Source: Ephydatia muelleri (taxonomy: Eukaryota; Porifera; Demospongiae; Spongillida; Spongillidae). From it: a stretch of DNA of 64,000 bases. The translations under genes and the position numbers were made by a program. Below the pieces are notes generated by a model. The model searched no databases and was not told the DNA's origin. It worked only from the letters and a program-made list of their open reading frames with translations. Position 1 is the first letter of the stretch, and each line of letters starts with the position of its first letter. The DNA lies in the NCBI GenBank assembly GCA_013339895.1, contig JABACO010000007.1, positions 581,738-645,737 of the forward strand. Reading direction: 5' to 3'. Of this stretch, positions 48,425 to 58,924 are shown in pieces.

Positions 48425-48857
48425 TATAGCGGGTAATTTTCGTGGTTTTCTCCATATATAAGTAGTTCGTGCTTTAAATTTCGTGGTTTCAGTGAAACTC
48501 GAAATTTTAATGTCACGCCCGTGGACACACCTACCCTTGTGCATGCATTCTCAGGTAAAAAATGGCTAACTTCTTTGAATGTATAAATGGTGTAGGCTGT
48601 GCTAATGGGCCATGAGGATCAGGCAATTCTGTATTTTGTCTCTTGAAGTAGCGAAATAAGGCCATACTGCGTTTTAGATTTTAGTCCTTTTCACAAAAAC
48701 AGCTGGAGTCCTAACGATGTGCGTATGTATAGCGTACACATGTTTAGGGCATGACAAGAACCAAACTAATTGCAAAATGTTTGTGGGTTAAATTTGCGTG
48801 TTTTTAAATAACCATGAAAACCATGCAAATTTAACCCCACGAAAATTACCTGCTATA
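48425..48857. mobile_element. MITE with TATAGC ends
   Basis: TATAGCGGGTAATTTTCGTGG at the left (48425) faces CCACGAAAATTACCTGCTATA on the right (48837-48857), one mismatch in 21. The subterminal part repeats TTTCGTGG and AAATTTCG/AAATTTGC motifs several times in both orientations, as MITE subterminal transposase sites often do. No frame is present. Confidence 0.75.
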
Positions 48858-49087
48858 TGGTATATTATTGTCTTGATCTGAGATAGTGATGGCACCTATT
48901 GCAGCTAGAACACAGCATCCTGCTTTCCTCAATCAATGTCAGATATTTCAGGTCTAACCAACTACCAATCCCTAGAACATATGTGGCAATAGCAACGTCA
49001 CAAAACAGAATAATGTTTGGCTTCTGTGCCCTTAATTTTTTTTTTAAAGGTCCAGCAGACTGCTCATCCATACCTCCCTAGTCCAAG

Positions 49088-49312
49088 AATGGATTGGGGG
49101 CTTCTTTACATGATAAAGATACCTTGGTGTCACTGATATTCCAATAACAATGTCTGATGGATAAAGACCCACGAGGATTAAGGTTCCTAAGAGTCACCTT
49201 ACCATGTTGTTCATCTGCAACAAAGATGGTTCAAACATGCCTGTCTATGTTATTGGAATATCAGTGACACCAAGGTATCTTTATCATGTAAAGAAGCCCC
49301 CAATCCATTAAT
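49088..49312. repeat. Perfect or near-perfect 62-base inverted repeat
   Basis: The arm at about 49088-49150 (AATGGATTGGGGGCTTCTTT onward) is repeated in reverse complement at about 49250-49312, with a ~100-base loop. The perfect match of arms makes a recent event or a maintained hairpin possible. Confidence 0.88.
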
Positions 49313-49320
49313 CCATTAAA

Positions 49321-49408
49321 CAGAAATTAAAAATGTCTAATGTTCCATTAGGAAAGAGGGTTGTAGTAGAGGGCAGACTCATCAGCGCTGCAGACATTTT
49401 TAATTTCT
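49321..49408. repeat. Second short hairpin directly after the first
   Basis: CAGAAATTAAAAATGTCT near 49321 faces AGACATTTTTAATTTCTG ending at 49408, 18 bases each, loop ~50 bases. Confidence 0.85.
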
Positions 49409-50394
49409 GTCACCACTAGAAGCTCTAGAAGTTGAATTTCAATCCAATGTTTGGCACCTGCCATACCTGCAGCCACTTTCTCGCCGCAAATGTGTCTAAG
49501 TGAATATTTATTCTGCTGTGAATGAGTGCATCTGTTATTTGGTATCCATCATGATAGCCATCTTCTGTGCCTGCCTCCATCAGTATTGACCCACTTAAAA
49601 CAGCATGTCTTACTCTTTGCTGATGTGAAACACTGTGCACCGCCTCCTCTATGTTTGCATGTGCTTCTGGTTTGGGCTATTACGTTTAGATTTGCATACC
49701 CTGCAGTGCTTGCGATATAGAACTTTCTTTTTTTTTTTTGATCTGCAAGGTTATTGACTACAGATACCCAAATTGTTTGGTTTTATCGTCTCCTTGTTAG
49801 TTTACGCAGTTACAAAACCATTGTTTCCTCCATTTAGGTTTACTATTCTTGACATCTGTTAACAGAAACATTCCATCAAGCAAGTCAACTAAATTATAAA
49901 TCTTGCTCTTGACTGCTGCCCTTATTTGTGCATGCAAGTACTGGCAACAAATAATAGATCACAATGGTAGCGCGCATGATGTTGTCAGCAAGGCCACCCT
50001 TTGCCTTTGTGCATTATTGCACTGCCACAGTATTTTAGGTATTTTGCCACTAATGATATGCATGCACTTAAGTGATAGTTGTATATGAAAAAAAAGGTTA
50101 AAACAGCATGCAAATGTAATGTTTATGCAATTATCCGTACTAAATGCATAGCAATTCAATAGAACACTTTCGGTACCCAAACGTTTGGCGGCAGTTCATG
50201 CAATTATCCGTTACCCACTGTAGCAACAACCAAATTCAAACCAGTAATTTAGCAATTAATAAATTACAATCATTACAGCCTTTTACATTCCAACTACAAT
50301 CACTACCAGTGCACTTTTGTTTCCCATACATTCTTGCACACACTCATGTGATTATGAAGGGTCAAGGCTCAGAGGACTAGCATCCTATTTCACT
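49409..50394. other. 5' flank of the second GTPase-Gag-array copy
   Basis: No counterpart of the short 5' exons (RRRLKSME motif) was found here. Similarity to the intact copy begins only at about 50335 (ACTCATGTG...TATGAAG), just before the GTPase. The 5' exons were therefore not duplicated or lie further away. Confidence 0.45.
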
Positions 50395-53300
50395 GCAGCT
50401 GAATGCAAGGATTATTACACTATTGTCTTATTGGGAAAAACAGGACAAGGAAAGAGCACTGCTGGAAACAAGCTGTTGGGAATTGATGGCAGCAGCAAGC
50501 CTACAATTAAGGAATGGATATGCAAGCATGACCTATGCCTGTTAAAAACCTCTACCGGTTCTGAGGAAATAATCTCATTTGCTACTGCAAGCGGTCATGA
50601 AAGTGTCACCACCCATTGCCAAATGCTTTCAAATGAAGATACATGTATACGGGTGCTGGATGTTCCAGGGTTTGGGGACTCAAGACCGCAAGAAAATTTA
50701 ACAACGATTCAAGTGAATGCAAAATTTGTGAATGCGATTATTGAAGTTTCAGAATAAGATGGATGTTATTCAATAGAGTCCTTTACTTCCTTCCATTCAG
50801 AGGAGCTCCAGAACGTGCTGATGCATACCTCAAAGATGAACTGAAAGTGCTCTTCCATTACTTTGGAAGGTCTATATTTCAGTGCATGGTTATAATTGCT
50901 ACACAAGAGAGACAATACCAGAAATATGATTTCGAATCTAATGACATTATATCTTTAACTGATCTCATCAAACATGCTTTAATACTTGTAACTGGGGAGG
51001 CTATGGATACTGGATGTCCTCCCATTATTTATCTGTCATTGGCTGCTAGCCCTGAGGATCTATTGAACCAGATACAAACAGCCAATGTATGAATAACAGT
51101 GTACTTACTGCCCAACAACATGTACCCATGTATACCGGTGAAGTCAGTTGGGAGGAATGGATAGTGAGATTTGAGGTTGTTGCACACGATCATTTTAATG
51201 ATGATGACAAATCAAAGTTGCTCTGGTTTAAAGACCACTTGGCTGATAATGTGAATCTACATGTTTGGTTGACTATCTTTCAACAGATGACTATAGAACT
51301 GTAAAGGAAAAGGTTTGAGAACGGCTATACTCACATTTTTCTCATTTGCAAGGACATACCTGAGCCATATTTCGGGGAGGGTGATGAAATCAACTGGGAA
51401 AGATGGATTGAGCATTTTGAGAAGAAAGTTTCTCAAAGAAAGCTGGAAGATCCAAGAAAGCTTCAATGGCTTCAAGCCAGGCTGGTTAGAGATGCACTGG
51501 AGACAGTAAATACACTGTCTAATAATGAAAGGCAGTCGTATGCTCTTGTTAAAAAAGCGCTGCAAACAAAAGTGTATGCTACATGTTTGGAGAAAAGGGG
51601 AAAGAAAAGCACTGAAGTAGGGTGACTATGCTGAATCGTTGCTAAGGGTTAGCTACAAGTGCCTATCCCGATGTACCAGAGCAGGAAAGAGAGCAAAAAG
51701 TGCTAAATCATTTAACGCCTTATCTGCACCCTTCCATACAGTCCAGAGAATGGAAGTCAGTGGAGATGAAGCTCTAACTATCAACTGTGCTGTGAATACA
51801 ATTAAAGAAGAATTCACAAATGACACATGTGAAGGTTGGGATACATGGCTGGAGAAATTCAACAGCAAGTGTTGAATGTTCTATTGATGAAAAGAAATCT
51901 GATGTGGTTTGAGTCTCGACTTAGTGGGAGAGCAATGGAGTGTTATGGTACACTTCCAAAAGAATTGCGGATTGACTATAAGTGGCCAACAAAAGTTTTC
52001 AAGCAAAAATATACCAAATAAAGTTTTGAAGATAAATGCAGAAGTAAACCTGCAAAAAAAGTGTTAGAAATTGGGCAATACAGCTATCAGAGCTAGTAAT
52101 AAAGGCATTTCCTGATATGCCACAAGAACAAAGATGTACAAAGGTTATCAACCATATTTTAGCCACCACAGAAAAGAACTTTGTCTTACAACCGCAAAAT
52201 GTCAAAGAGACTGTTAATTTTCTATGTGCAGATGAAGAAATACCAAATGCATTCACCGGAGGAAAACGCTGGTTTTCGTGGTTTAAAAAGCTGATGCTTA
52301 TTTATCTCATCCAAGTAAAACATGACGGACCCTGAAAAAGTGAGGTGTGTTCAAACTCGAATGAGTGGAAATGCTCTTAAAATATTTCAATCATTGACAC
52401 AACATGAGATCAGTAGTTACGAATGTGCAATAGCATGTTTTCAGAAGAAGTTATTTCATCACTGGTTACAGAACAGAAAGAGGGAGAGATCAGAAGCATG
52501 GGACATTTATGTAGAAGATCTGTGTTCACTAGGTGAAAGAGAATATGCTAAAGAAAAATTAGATCAGATGGTTCTCGAGCACATACTGACTCAAGTGCCT
52601 GAACTTCATAAATTCAACAAATGAAAATCACTTAATGAAACTGTTCATGTGATAATGGCTGAAGAAGTGTTACCTACATTACTTCAAATGCTGAAGAAGA
52701 GAATTGGAAGTTGTGGAAAGCAAATTAGAATCTGAAAAATTTAAACGTAATTTAGGCGATAAAGAAATCTCATGGTGGCTGTCCAACGTCTGACAGGAGA
52801 TGCCAAACAGGTGTATGAAAATTGGACTGGTCTGATTTTAATACAGCTTTCAATAAACTTGAGAAGATGCTGCCATTAGAAAAAGATTTGAGTCCAGAAC
52901 AAAAAAACCTTCAGAATACATGCGGAAGAATTACTATAAACCTCTGCTCTCTAGCTACTGAATGCTATAGCAGTACCACCAGATATCGATAGTGCAGTAT
53001 TTAAGCAGATTTGTTCCATTATTAACAACAAGCACTATTACTTGTTGTGTGCATCCTGAATCACGCGGAAGATGCTGTGTTGATTATGTCAGCTCAAGAG
53101 GCAGTTCCAGATACCTTCTTCAGGAATGGCAAACTGGGAGACGTGGATAAGAAGTGTTAACAAAGCACTGGCACAAATAAATATTGTGGATGACACGAAG
53201 CAAATTCGATTTCTTCGTCTAAGGACTCACCGGCAAAGCTTTGCAATTATATTACACTGTTGTTAAATCATCAAATATATATCATGAAGTTACGAAATCT

Positions 53301-54407
53301 TTAGAAATTGAGATTTATAAAGAAAGGTTCAGATGTCGATCAAAACAAGTAGGAGAGACTTGGAAACAATTTGCTGATGATTTAATGAACCTAGGGAAAA
53401 AGGTATATGAAAAACTGAACTAAATGAACATGTGAAAGAAAGAATTCTGTTTGACAGTAATGTTGATGTGGCAGTAAAACAGAAAATCCACAAAATGTTG
53501 AAGAAGCAGCAAATATTGCTCAGGCAAAGGATACAATACACGAATCATTCTGTGGTGATGTTGACCAATGGGATAAGTGGATTAGCATGTTCGAAAAAAA
53601 ATCGAAACCTTATCATTTAAAGGATTCTGAGAAGCTGTTATGGTTTCGTGTGTCATTTATAGATGATGCTAGGCACATATGTGACCATGTTACGAGTACA
53701 TCATATGCTGAATCGAAAGAAGTACTTAAAGTGGAAATGTTTAAGAAGGCACTTCTAAATAAAAGAAAAATGCATATGAAACTGTTAGTGATCTAGTCAA
53801 ACTTTATTACGGTATGCTGAGCAAGCATTCCCACCAGATGATAGAGAACTTCATGTTCTAACAAGGCTTAAAGAGATTATGCAGAATGGAAAAATAGAAT
53901 ATGATAAGCTGCCTCTGTCCACACTTCAGGAAGCTGTCACCACATTCACTGCATTGCAAGAAATGGATTATAACCAATACAAAGAGGGCGAGGATTGGGA
54001 ACAGTGGATATGTTGCTTTGAAAATGTAGCTGAACGGAACCAATTGTGTGATTGTGAAAAAGTCCAGTGGCTAAGAGCTTGTGTCACTGGGAAACTTTTA
54101 GAAGTGCTACAAAAATGCTCCTCTAATTGTACTTTTCAATGTGTTAAAGACAGCATTTTGAAAGAGGTCAAGGAACAAATAAGACTTTCTCTATTAAGCT
54201 GCACTAAGTGTTCTGGAAAGGGCAATGATCCTAACTGTCATACACAAATGGTCTATTCGTATGAAAAGCATCTGGATTTGATTACTATTGGTTACAGTTA
54301 TTGGCATATTTATACCCATCATATAAGGTTTGTTTGAACTGTGGATTAGAATTTGGATGCCCAGGTTGCACCCCAATTGGAAATCTTGCAAAGCATAACT
54401 GTTCCTA
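50395..54407 (+). pseudogene. Second GTPase-Gag-array copy, colinear but frame-broken
   Basis: The copy follows 11496-15571 module by module: GTPase with GKTGQGKST (about 50432) and DVPG (about 50662), then all eight Trp-pair modules at about 51150, 51395, 51838, 52265, 52705, 53130, 53573 and 53990, then the C-terminal Cys/His block (CTKC at about 54200 and CLNC near 54335) ending in TAA near 54407. At least eight shifts or stops interrupt it, the first at about 50755 inside the GTPase and another at 51090. DNA similarity is high, so breakage is more recent than duplication, unless some indels are assembly errors. The G4 position is again ATQE. I have not attempted to rejoin the frames. It is opposite in orientation to the intact copy, ~35 kb away. 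Confidence 0.85.
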
Positions 54408-54512
54408 ATATTAAAATAATGTGATATTGCTATTTTGTACAAAAATGTATCTGTATAAGTATTAGTGCAAGCCTTGTGCTGGTTGTATGCTTGTAAACAT
54501 TGAAAAGAAATG

Positions 54513-54518
54513 AATAAA
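54513..54518 (+). terminator. Polyadenylation signal AATAAA
   Basis: AATAAA lies about 105 bases past the stop codon of the broken copy, at a normal distance for its original mRNA end. Confidence 0.55.
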
Positions 54519-56240
54519 CAATGCTTTTCAAATTATGTTTCAATTTATTAACACATGTACAGGCAACTGCAAGTGTGTGGCTGCATGCTTCCTCCTTGAC
54601 GATAGGTGCACTTAAAGAATGCAATTTACCAATTGTTTCAAAATTGGTCGGCATAATAACACTGCTGACCTCCTCACTACTCTGCAAAGCATGTAGACTT
54701 GCAATGTGCATAAACAAAGCAGCAGCTAAGAAAATTGCATACTGTAGGTGGGTTCAACATTGCCAAAGTACCTCAGTGCAATAAGGTAAATATCACATAA
54801 AGAGTGACGTCTGAACACTGATCCTGTGAGTGTAACATTGTGTATGTGTGTAATCATATACATACCATAGCACTCAAGGCGCCACTGAAAAGAAACACAG
54901 GAAGGTGATAACAGGGTATCACATCAAATGCCTTGCTTCACCATATATGTAGTACCATAGCATCTTGAAAGATTGTGTGACACAGAATGGAATCACAGTT
55001 AGCCCCGACATCAGTACTTCAGAGTGTAGTTTAGTGCACAAACTCAGTATTATTGCATAATGCACTTTAGTCTCTGCACTTTATTAACCATACTGTCGTA
55101 CATCAGCCCAAGACGCAGCATTGTACATGCTCATCCATTCAGTGATAGGCAGTACTAGAACATGCCTTGTCACTGCCATTCTCATTCATAGAAAAACATG
55201 GTATAAAAAAGGTATCTGTAACCATCCTGTGCATGTCTTGAGTGGGTCTTATTATGTTGCAAGTTTGGAGGTTGTGTGTCATGAGAATTGTCCCTGCTGT
55301 ATAACTGTGGGTTTTTTTTTCAAGTGTATCAAATTTGCAGATGGCATGAGATAAACTATTTCACGGATTTTTAGTCCGTGGATTGCCAGATTGCGGCCAT
55401 GTTCTCTTTGCAGTCATGCCCTCTTTCAAAGCTAACACACATGAGCTGTACATTACACACCAACATTGGATTACCCAACCACTCCCACATTGGAACAGTG
55501 AAACTTGAGTTTGGTAACTTGCACGGTCTTATGCTGTAGCAGTGGTTACTTCTGATGATACTATAGTTAGTCATTTACCTTGAAACATATTCCACTCTTT
55601 GTCACACAATTCTTCAAAGGAGTGGAATTACTCTTGTTCTAGTAATTTGCAGGAAAGGACTCCACAGAACTGCCACAAGGTGCCATGCACACGTAATAGA
55701 TGTAAGACATTTCTGAGTCTTGCCAGAATATATTATTTGTGGGAGGAGAAATTTTACAGACCGTGTACATGCAAATACTGCAGTTATTTGCCTCTTAGAA
55801 TCAGCTTTCAGACTTCTATAGCAGAGGTGCTACTTTCCTGTTTGTGAAAACAATTGAAGAAGTAGCTAGGAATTCCAGCTCTCAGGGGTCCATCAGGATT
55901 AGGAAGAGCATTAGCTTTCGTGAAATACTTATACAGTGCCATGTGGTGCACTGCCCCATGCCTCACCCCTTTTACACGTAAGAATATTCACTGACACATA
56001 GTTTTTGTGGAAGGTCAATAAATCTGCGAAATTTTGAGTCCCTCAAGAAAGAAACAACTTATAAGGTGCTTAAGAGTATTTTGTTTTAGACTAAAGCTTT
56101 TGTTATACTGCTACCCAGTACAGTGGCAGATCCAGAGGCAGCGCCCCAAGCTGTTTCAAAGAGGCATCACATGGTTAGAAATAATTGCTATTAGATGTAT
56201 TTTATTTAGTTTGATAGGTCACCGATGCCTAATATGTAGG
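54519..56240. other. No gene recognised
   Basis: Short open frames on both strands lack domains and splice support. The stretch precedes the inverted-repeat arm with helical-protein exons. Confidence 0.35.
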
Positions 56241-56369
56241 TGGGATGCGTGCATGTACTTTTAAAGGTCCCCCCACATTGGAGGGGTCCATCACATCACA
56301 AACACAGTGCATTTCTTGTGCATGCAACTTAGTACAACCAAGAGGAATATATCTATATCATCATGTGTA

Positions 56370-57180
56370 TATCTTCTTACTGCCACATTCTCTCCTCCAT
56401 GGATCCAGTCTCTTTGCTAGCCACCTGTGTGAATACCTCTCTCAGCACACACTGCAACCACCAGACTCCTTCCTCACTCACCTGGCCTCCCTCCATATCC
56501 TCATGGCCATCTCCAATGTATGGTAAGACCATGGGAACCATGTAGTAGGCATTATCTTGGCTGTAGGGGGGTTTGGGGAGGAGTTGCTGAGGTGTGTAAG
56601 GCCCACAGTGAAGATGCTTCAAGCCTCACAGCAGACCAGAGAGAGAGGTGAGGAGAGGAGGTTGCAGGTTTGTTGTCTTCATATTTTCAAAATGCCCTCT
56701 AGGTGGAGTGGTGTGGTCAAGTCTCTCTATTCCCTCTCTGACCATGTCCAGGAAGCACTGAGTGTGTAATCTTTGTTCCATGATGTCATCTGTCCTATTT
56801 TTATGCATCTTTTACTAGTCATTACCAAAAGCCGCAAATGTGTATAAAGTACCTTATGAAACGTCATAAGAGTCTTTCAGAGTTAAATTTAAGAGCCTGT
56901 ATACATTTCTAACGATGCAAAAAAGCAAGCACATTTCAATGTTTAACGGCAGCATTTTAAATGTATATTTAAAGTCACATTACAAGCATGCAGTACAGCA
57001 CACAAAATTAAATCTTTACAATGTATGAGAAAAAAGGTGTGGGAGTGGTCTTGCATTTGATTCAGTAGTGAGTTAGGAAGGGTGCTATTTGACATCCTTT
57101 CCTAATGTTCACAAACCTCCTGTACTCCAAAATGGAGAAAGTTAGTCGGTGTGGAGACTTAGAAACCTTGCAGCTGTAAT
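56370..57180 (+). repeat. Left arm of 0.8-kb inverted repeat, with exon copies of the helical-protein gene
   Basis: Reverse-complement copy at 60770-61565. The arm carries plus-strand versions of two or three exons found on the minus strand at 61181-61534: one with [18 protein letters not shown] (about 56407-56525), one with RPTVKML at about 56600, and one with [13 protein letters not shown] at about 56720-56769. Relative to the other arm there are single-base indels in the middle exon that change its frame, so at least one arm is a decayed copy. The arm ends abruptly at ~57180, where a piece of the GTPase-Gag-array gene begins. Confidence 0.85.
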
Positions 57181-57640
57181 CCACATCTTTTATCTTCTCC
57201 ATAGCCACTCTCCTCAATTTCCTGGTAACACAAGCTCTTAGCCACTTGACTTTTTCAGAATCACACAATTGGTTCTGTTCAGCTACATTTTCAAAGCTAC
57301 ATGTCCACTGTTCCCAATCCTCGCTCTCTTTGTATTGGTTATAATCCATTTCTTGTAATGCAGTGAATGTGGTGACAGCTTCCTGAAGTGTGGACAGAGG
57401 CAGCTTATCATATTCTAGTTTTCCAATCTGCATAATCTCTTTAAGCCTTGTTAGAACATGAAGTTCTCTATCGTCTGGTGGGAATGCTTGCTCAGCATAC
57501 CGTAATAAAGTTTTGACTAGGTCACTAACAGTTTCATTTTTTCTTTGTATTTAGAAGTGCCTTCTTAAAGATTCCCACTTTAACTACTTCTTTCGATTGA
57601 GCATATGATGTACTATGTATTCAGCATATCTACTTTTCTT
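57180..57640 (-). pseudogene. Third fragment of the GTPase-Gag-array gene (modules 7-8)
   Basis: The minus strand matches about 53750-54095 of the broken copy closely, covering the end of module 7 and most of module 8 (TLQEAVTTFTALQEM, then the Trp pair WEQW). It stops at V-T-R/G-K and then runs into inverted-repeat arm sequence at ~57215. It is closer to the broken copy than to the intact gene, so it derives from the former by an inverted duplication of about 3 kb reach. Confidence 0.85.
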
Positions 57641-58924
57641 TTTAAACTTGGTGAAAGCAGTATAATGAAAGACAAGGCAGAGCAAATTTCATAGTATTGT
57701 GAAATACTACCAATTGTGTAGAATAATTGTGTCAGAACAGAAGTTCTATCTAGCAATTACACATCAATGGTCTGAGGGCCACAGCAAAAAAAGAAACGCA
57801 ATTTTTGATTTCCAATTGCTTCACATTCTGGTACAAAAATTAATGTTTACATACCTAGCACAAGATATAACATTTTGTACCAGAGTATAAGTGACAGTTC
57901 ATTATGAATGTAACTGATAAAATCAATTGAAAATCTAGAATTGATTCAATGTGTGTACTGTGGATGGAGGCTCGCACAGCGGGAAATATGAAGAACTTAA
58001 ACGTATAGAAAGTGGTCACGAACAAATAATGCAACAATACATTCTGGAACACAAGCAAAGTGTCTTGTGCAGTCTTTTGCAAGTGTGAATATGGGCACAT
58101 GTTAATTCAATTAAAGAGTATTGATGCCAATTCCCTGTACTGTATCCTTTCAGTCTAAAGCGAAATGTAAACAAGCACGCTTGATTTTATTATATACACT
58201 CTATATGAAAGAATAGAGCAAATATTCAATACAGTAGCGGCTCGCACATCAGCACATTTACATTTATGAGAAAAGGGGGGGGGGGGGGGAAGGAAATAGA
58301 GCTACTGTAGCTGTGTTCTCCCCCCCCCCCCCCCCCCCCTTCTCTAATTATTGGTTGATGAATGTGGTAATGCACATAAATATCCACAATATGTTACAGA
58401 GTATGCTGTTTTGTTGTTGTTGTTTTGTGGCTGGTCTCTGTTGTTTATAAGAACTTTGTAACAGATTCCGTTGAGGAAGGAGTACGTGTTGATCATGCTT
58501 GAGCACATACGGCTTTATGTTCATGTATCCTTGTAGCTCCACAGATCATTTACAGAGAAAGGGATGATGATGGCTGGCATCATACGTGATATATATTCAA
58601 CCCATATAAGAACGTTGATGAGTTATTAATGCAGACATTAAAATAGCCCCTCCCCACCCCCTATACATATTGTGTAGCACTGAATGCTTGTAATGCGCTT
58701 TTGTTTAAGAAGTTGTCTGTAGTTTTAAGCATCGAAATGTGCTTTTGCTATATTTGTTACCATTATTATTCAAATTCATATCAATAAGATACAGGGTCTT
58801 AAATTTAACTCCTAATTAGGACTAAACATTCAAACTGGAGACTTTTAATGATCAACAATGAAGTATAAGATGTGCATAAATGTAGAACATATATAGTTTC
58901 TGAGAAAAATTATGATTCCATGGA
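57641..58924. other. Mostly AT-rich, with a poly-G/poly-C hairpin
   Basis: Bases 58276-58290 are about 15 G and 58320-58340 about 20 C, separated by ~30 bases. They can pair as a G:C stem or form quadruplex/i-motif structures on the two strands. Otherwise nothing was recognised. Confidence 0.5.
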
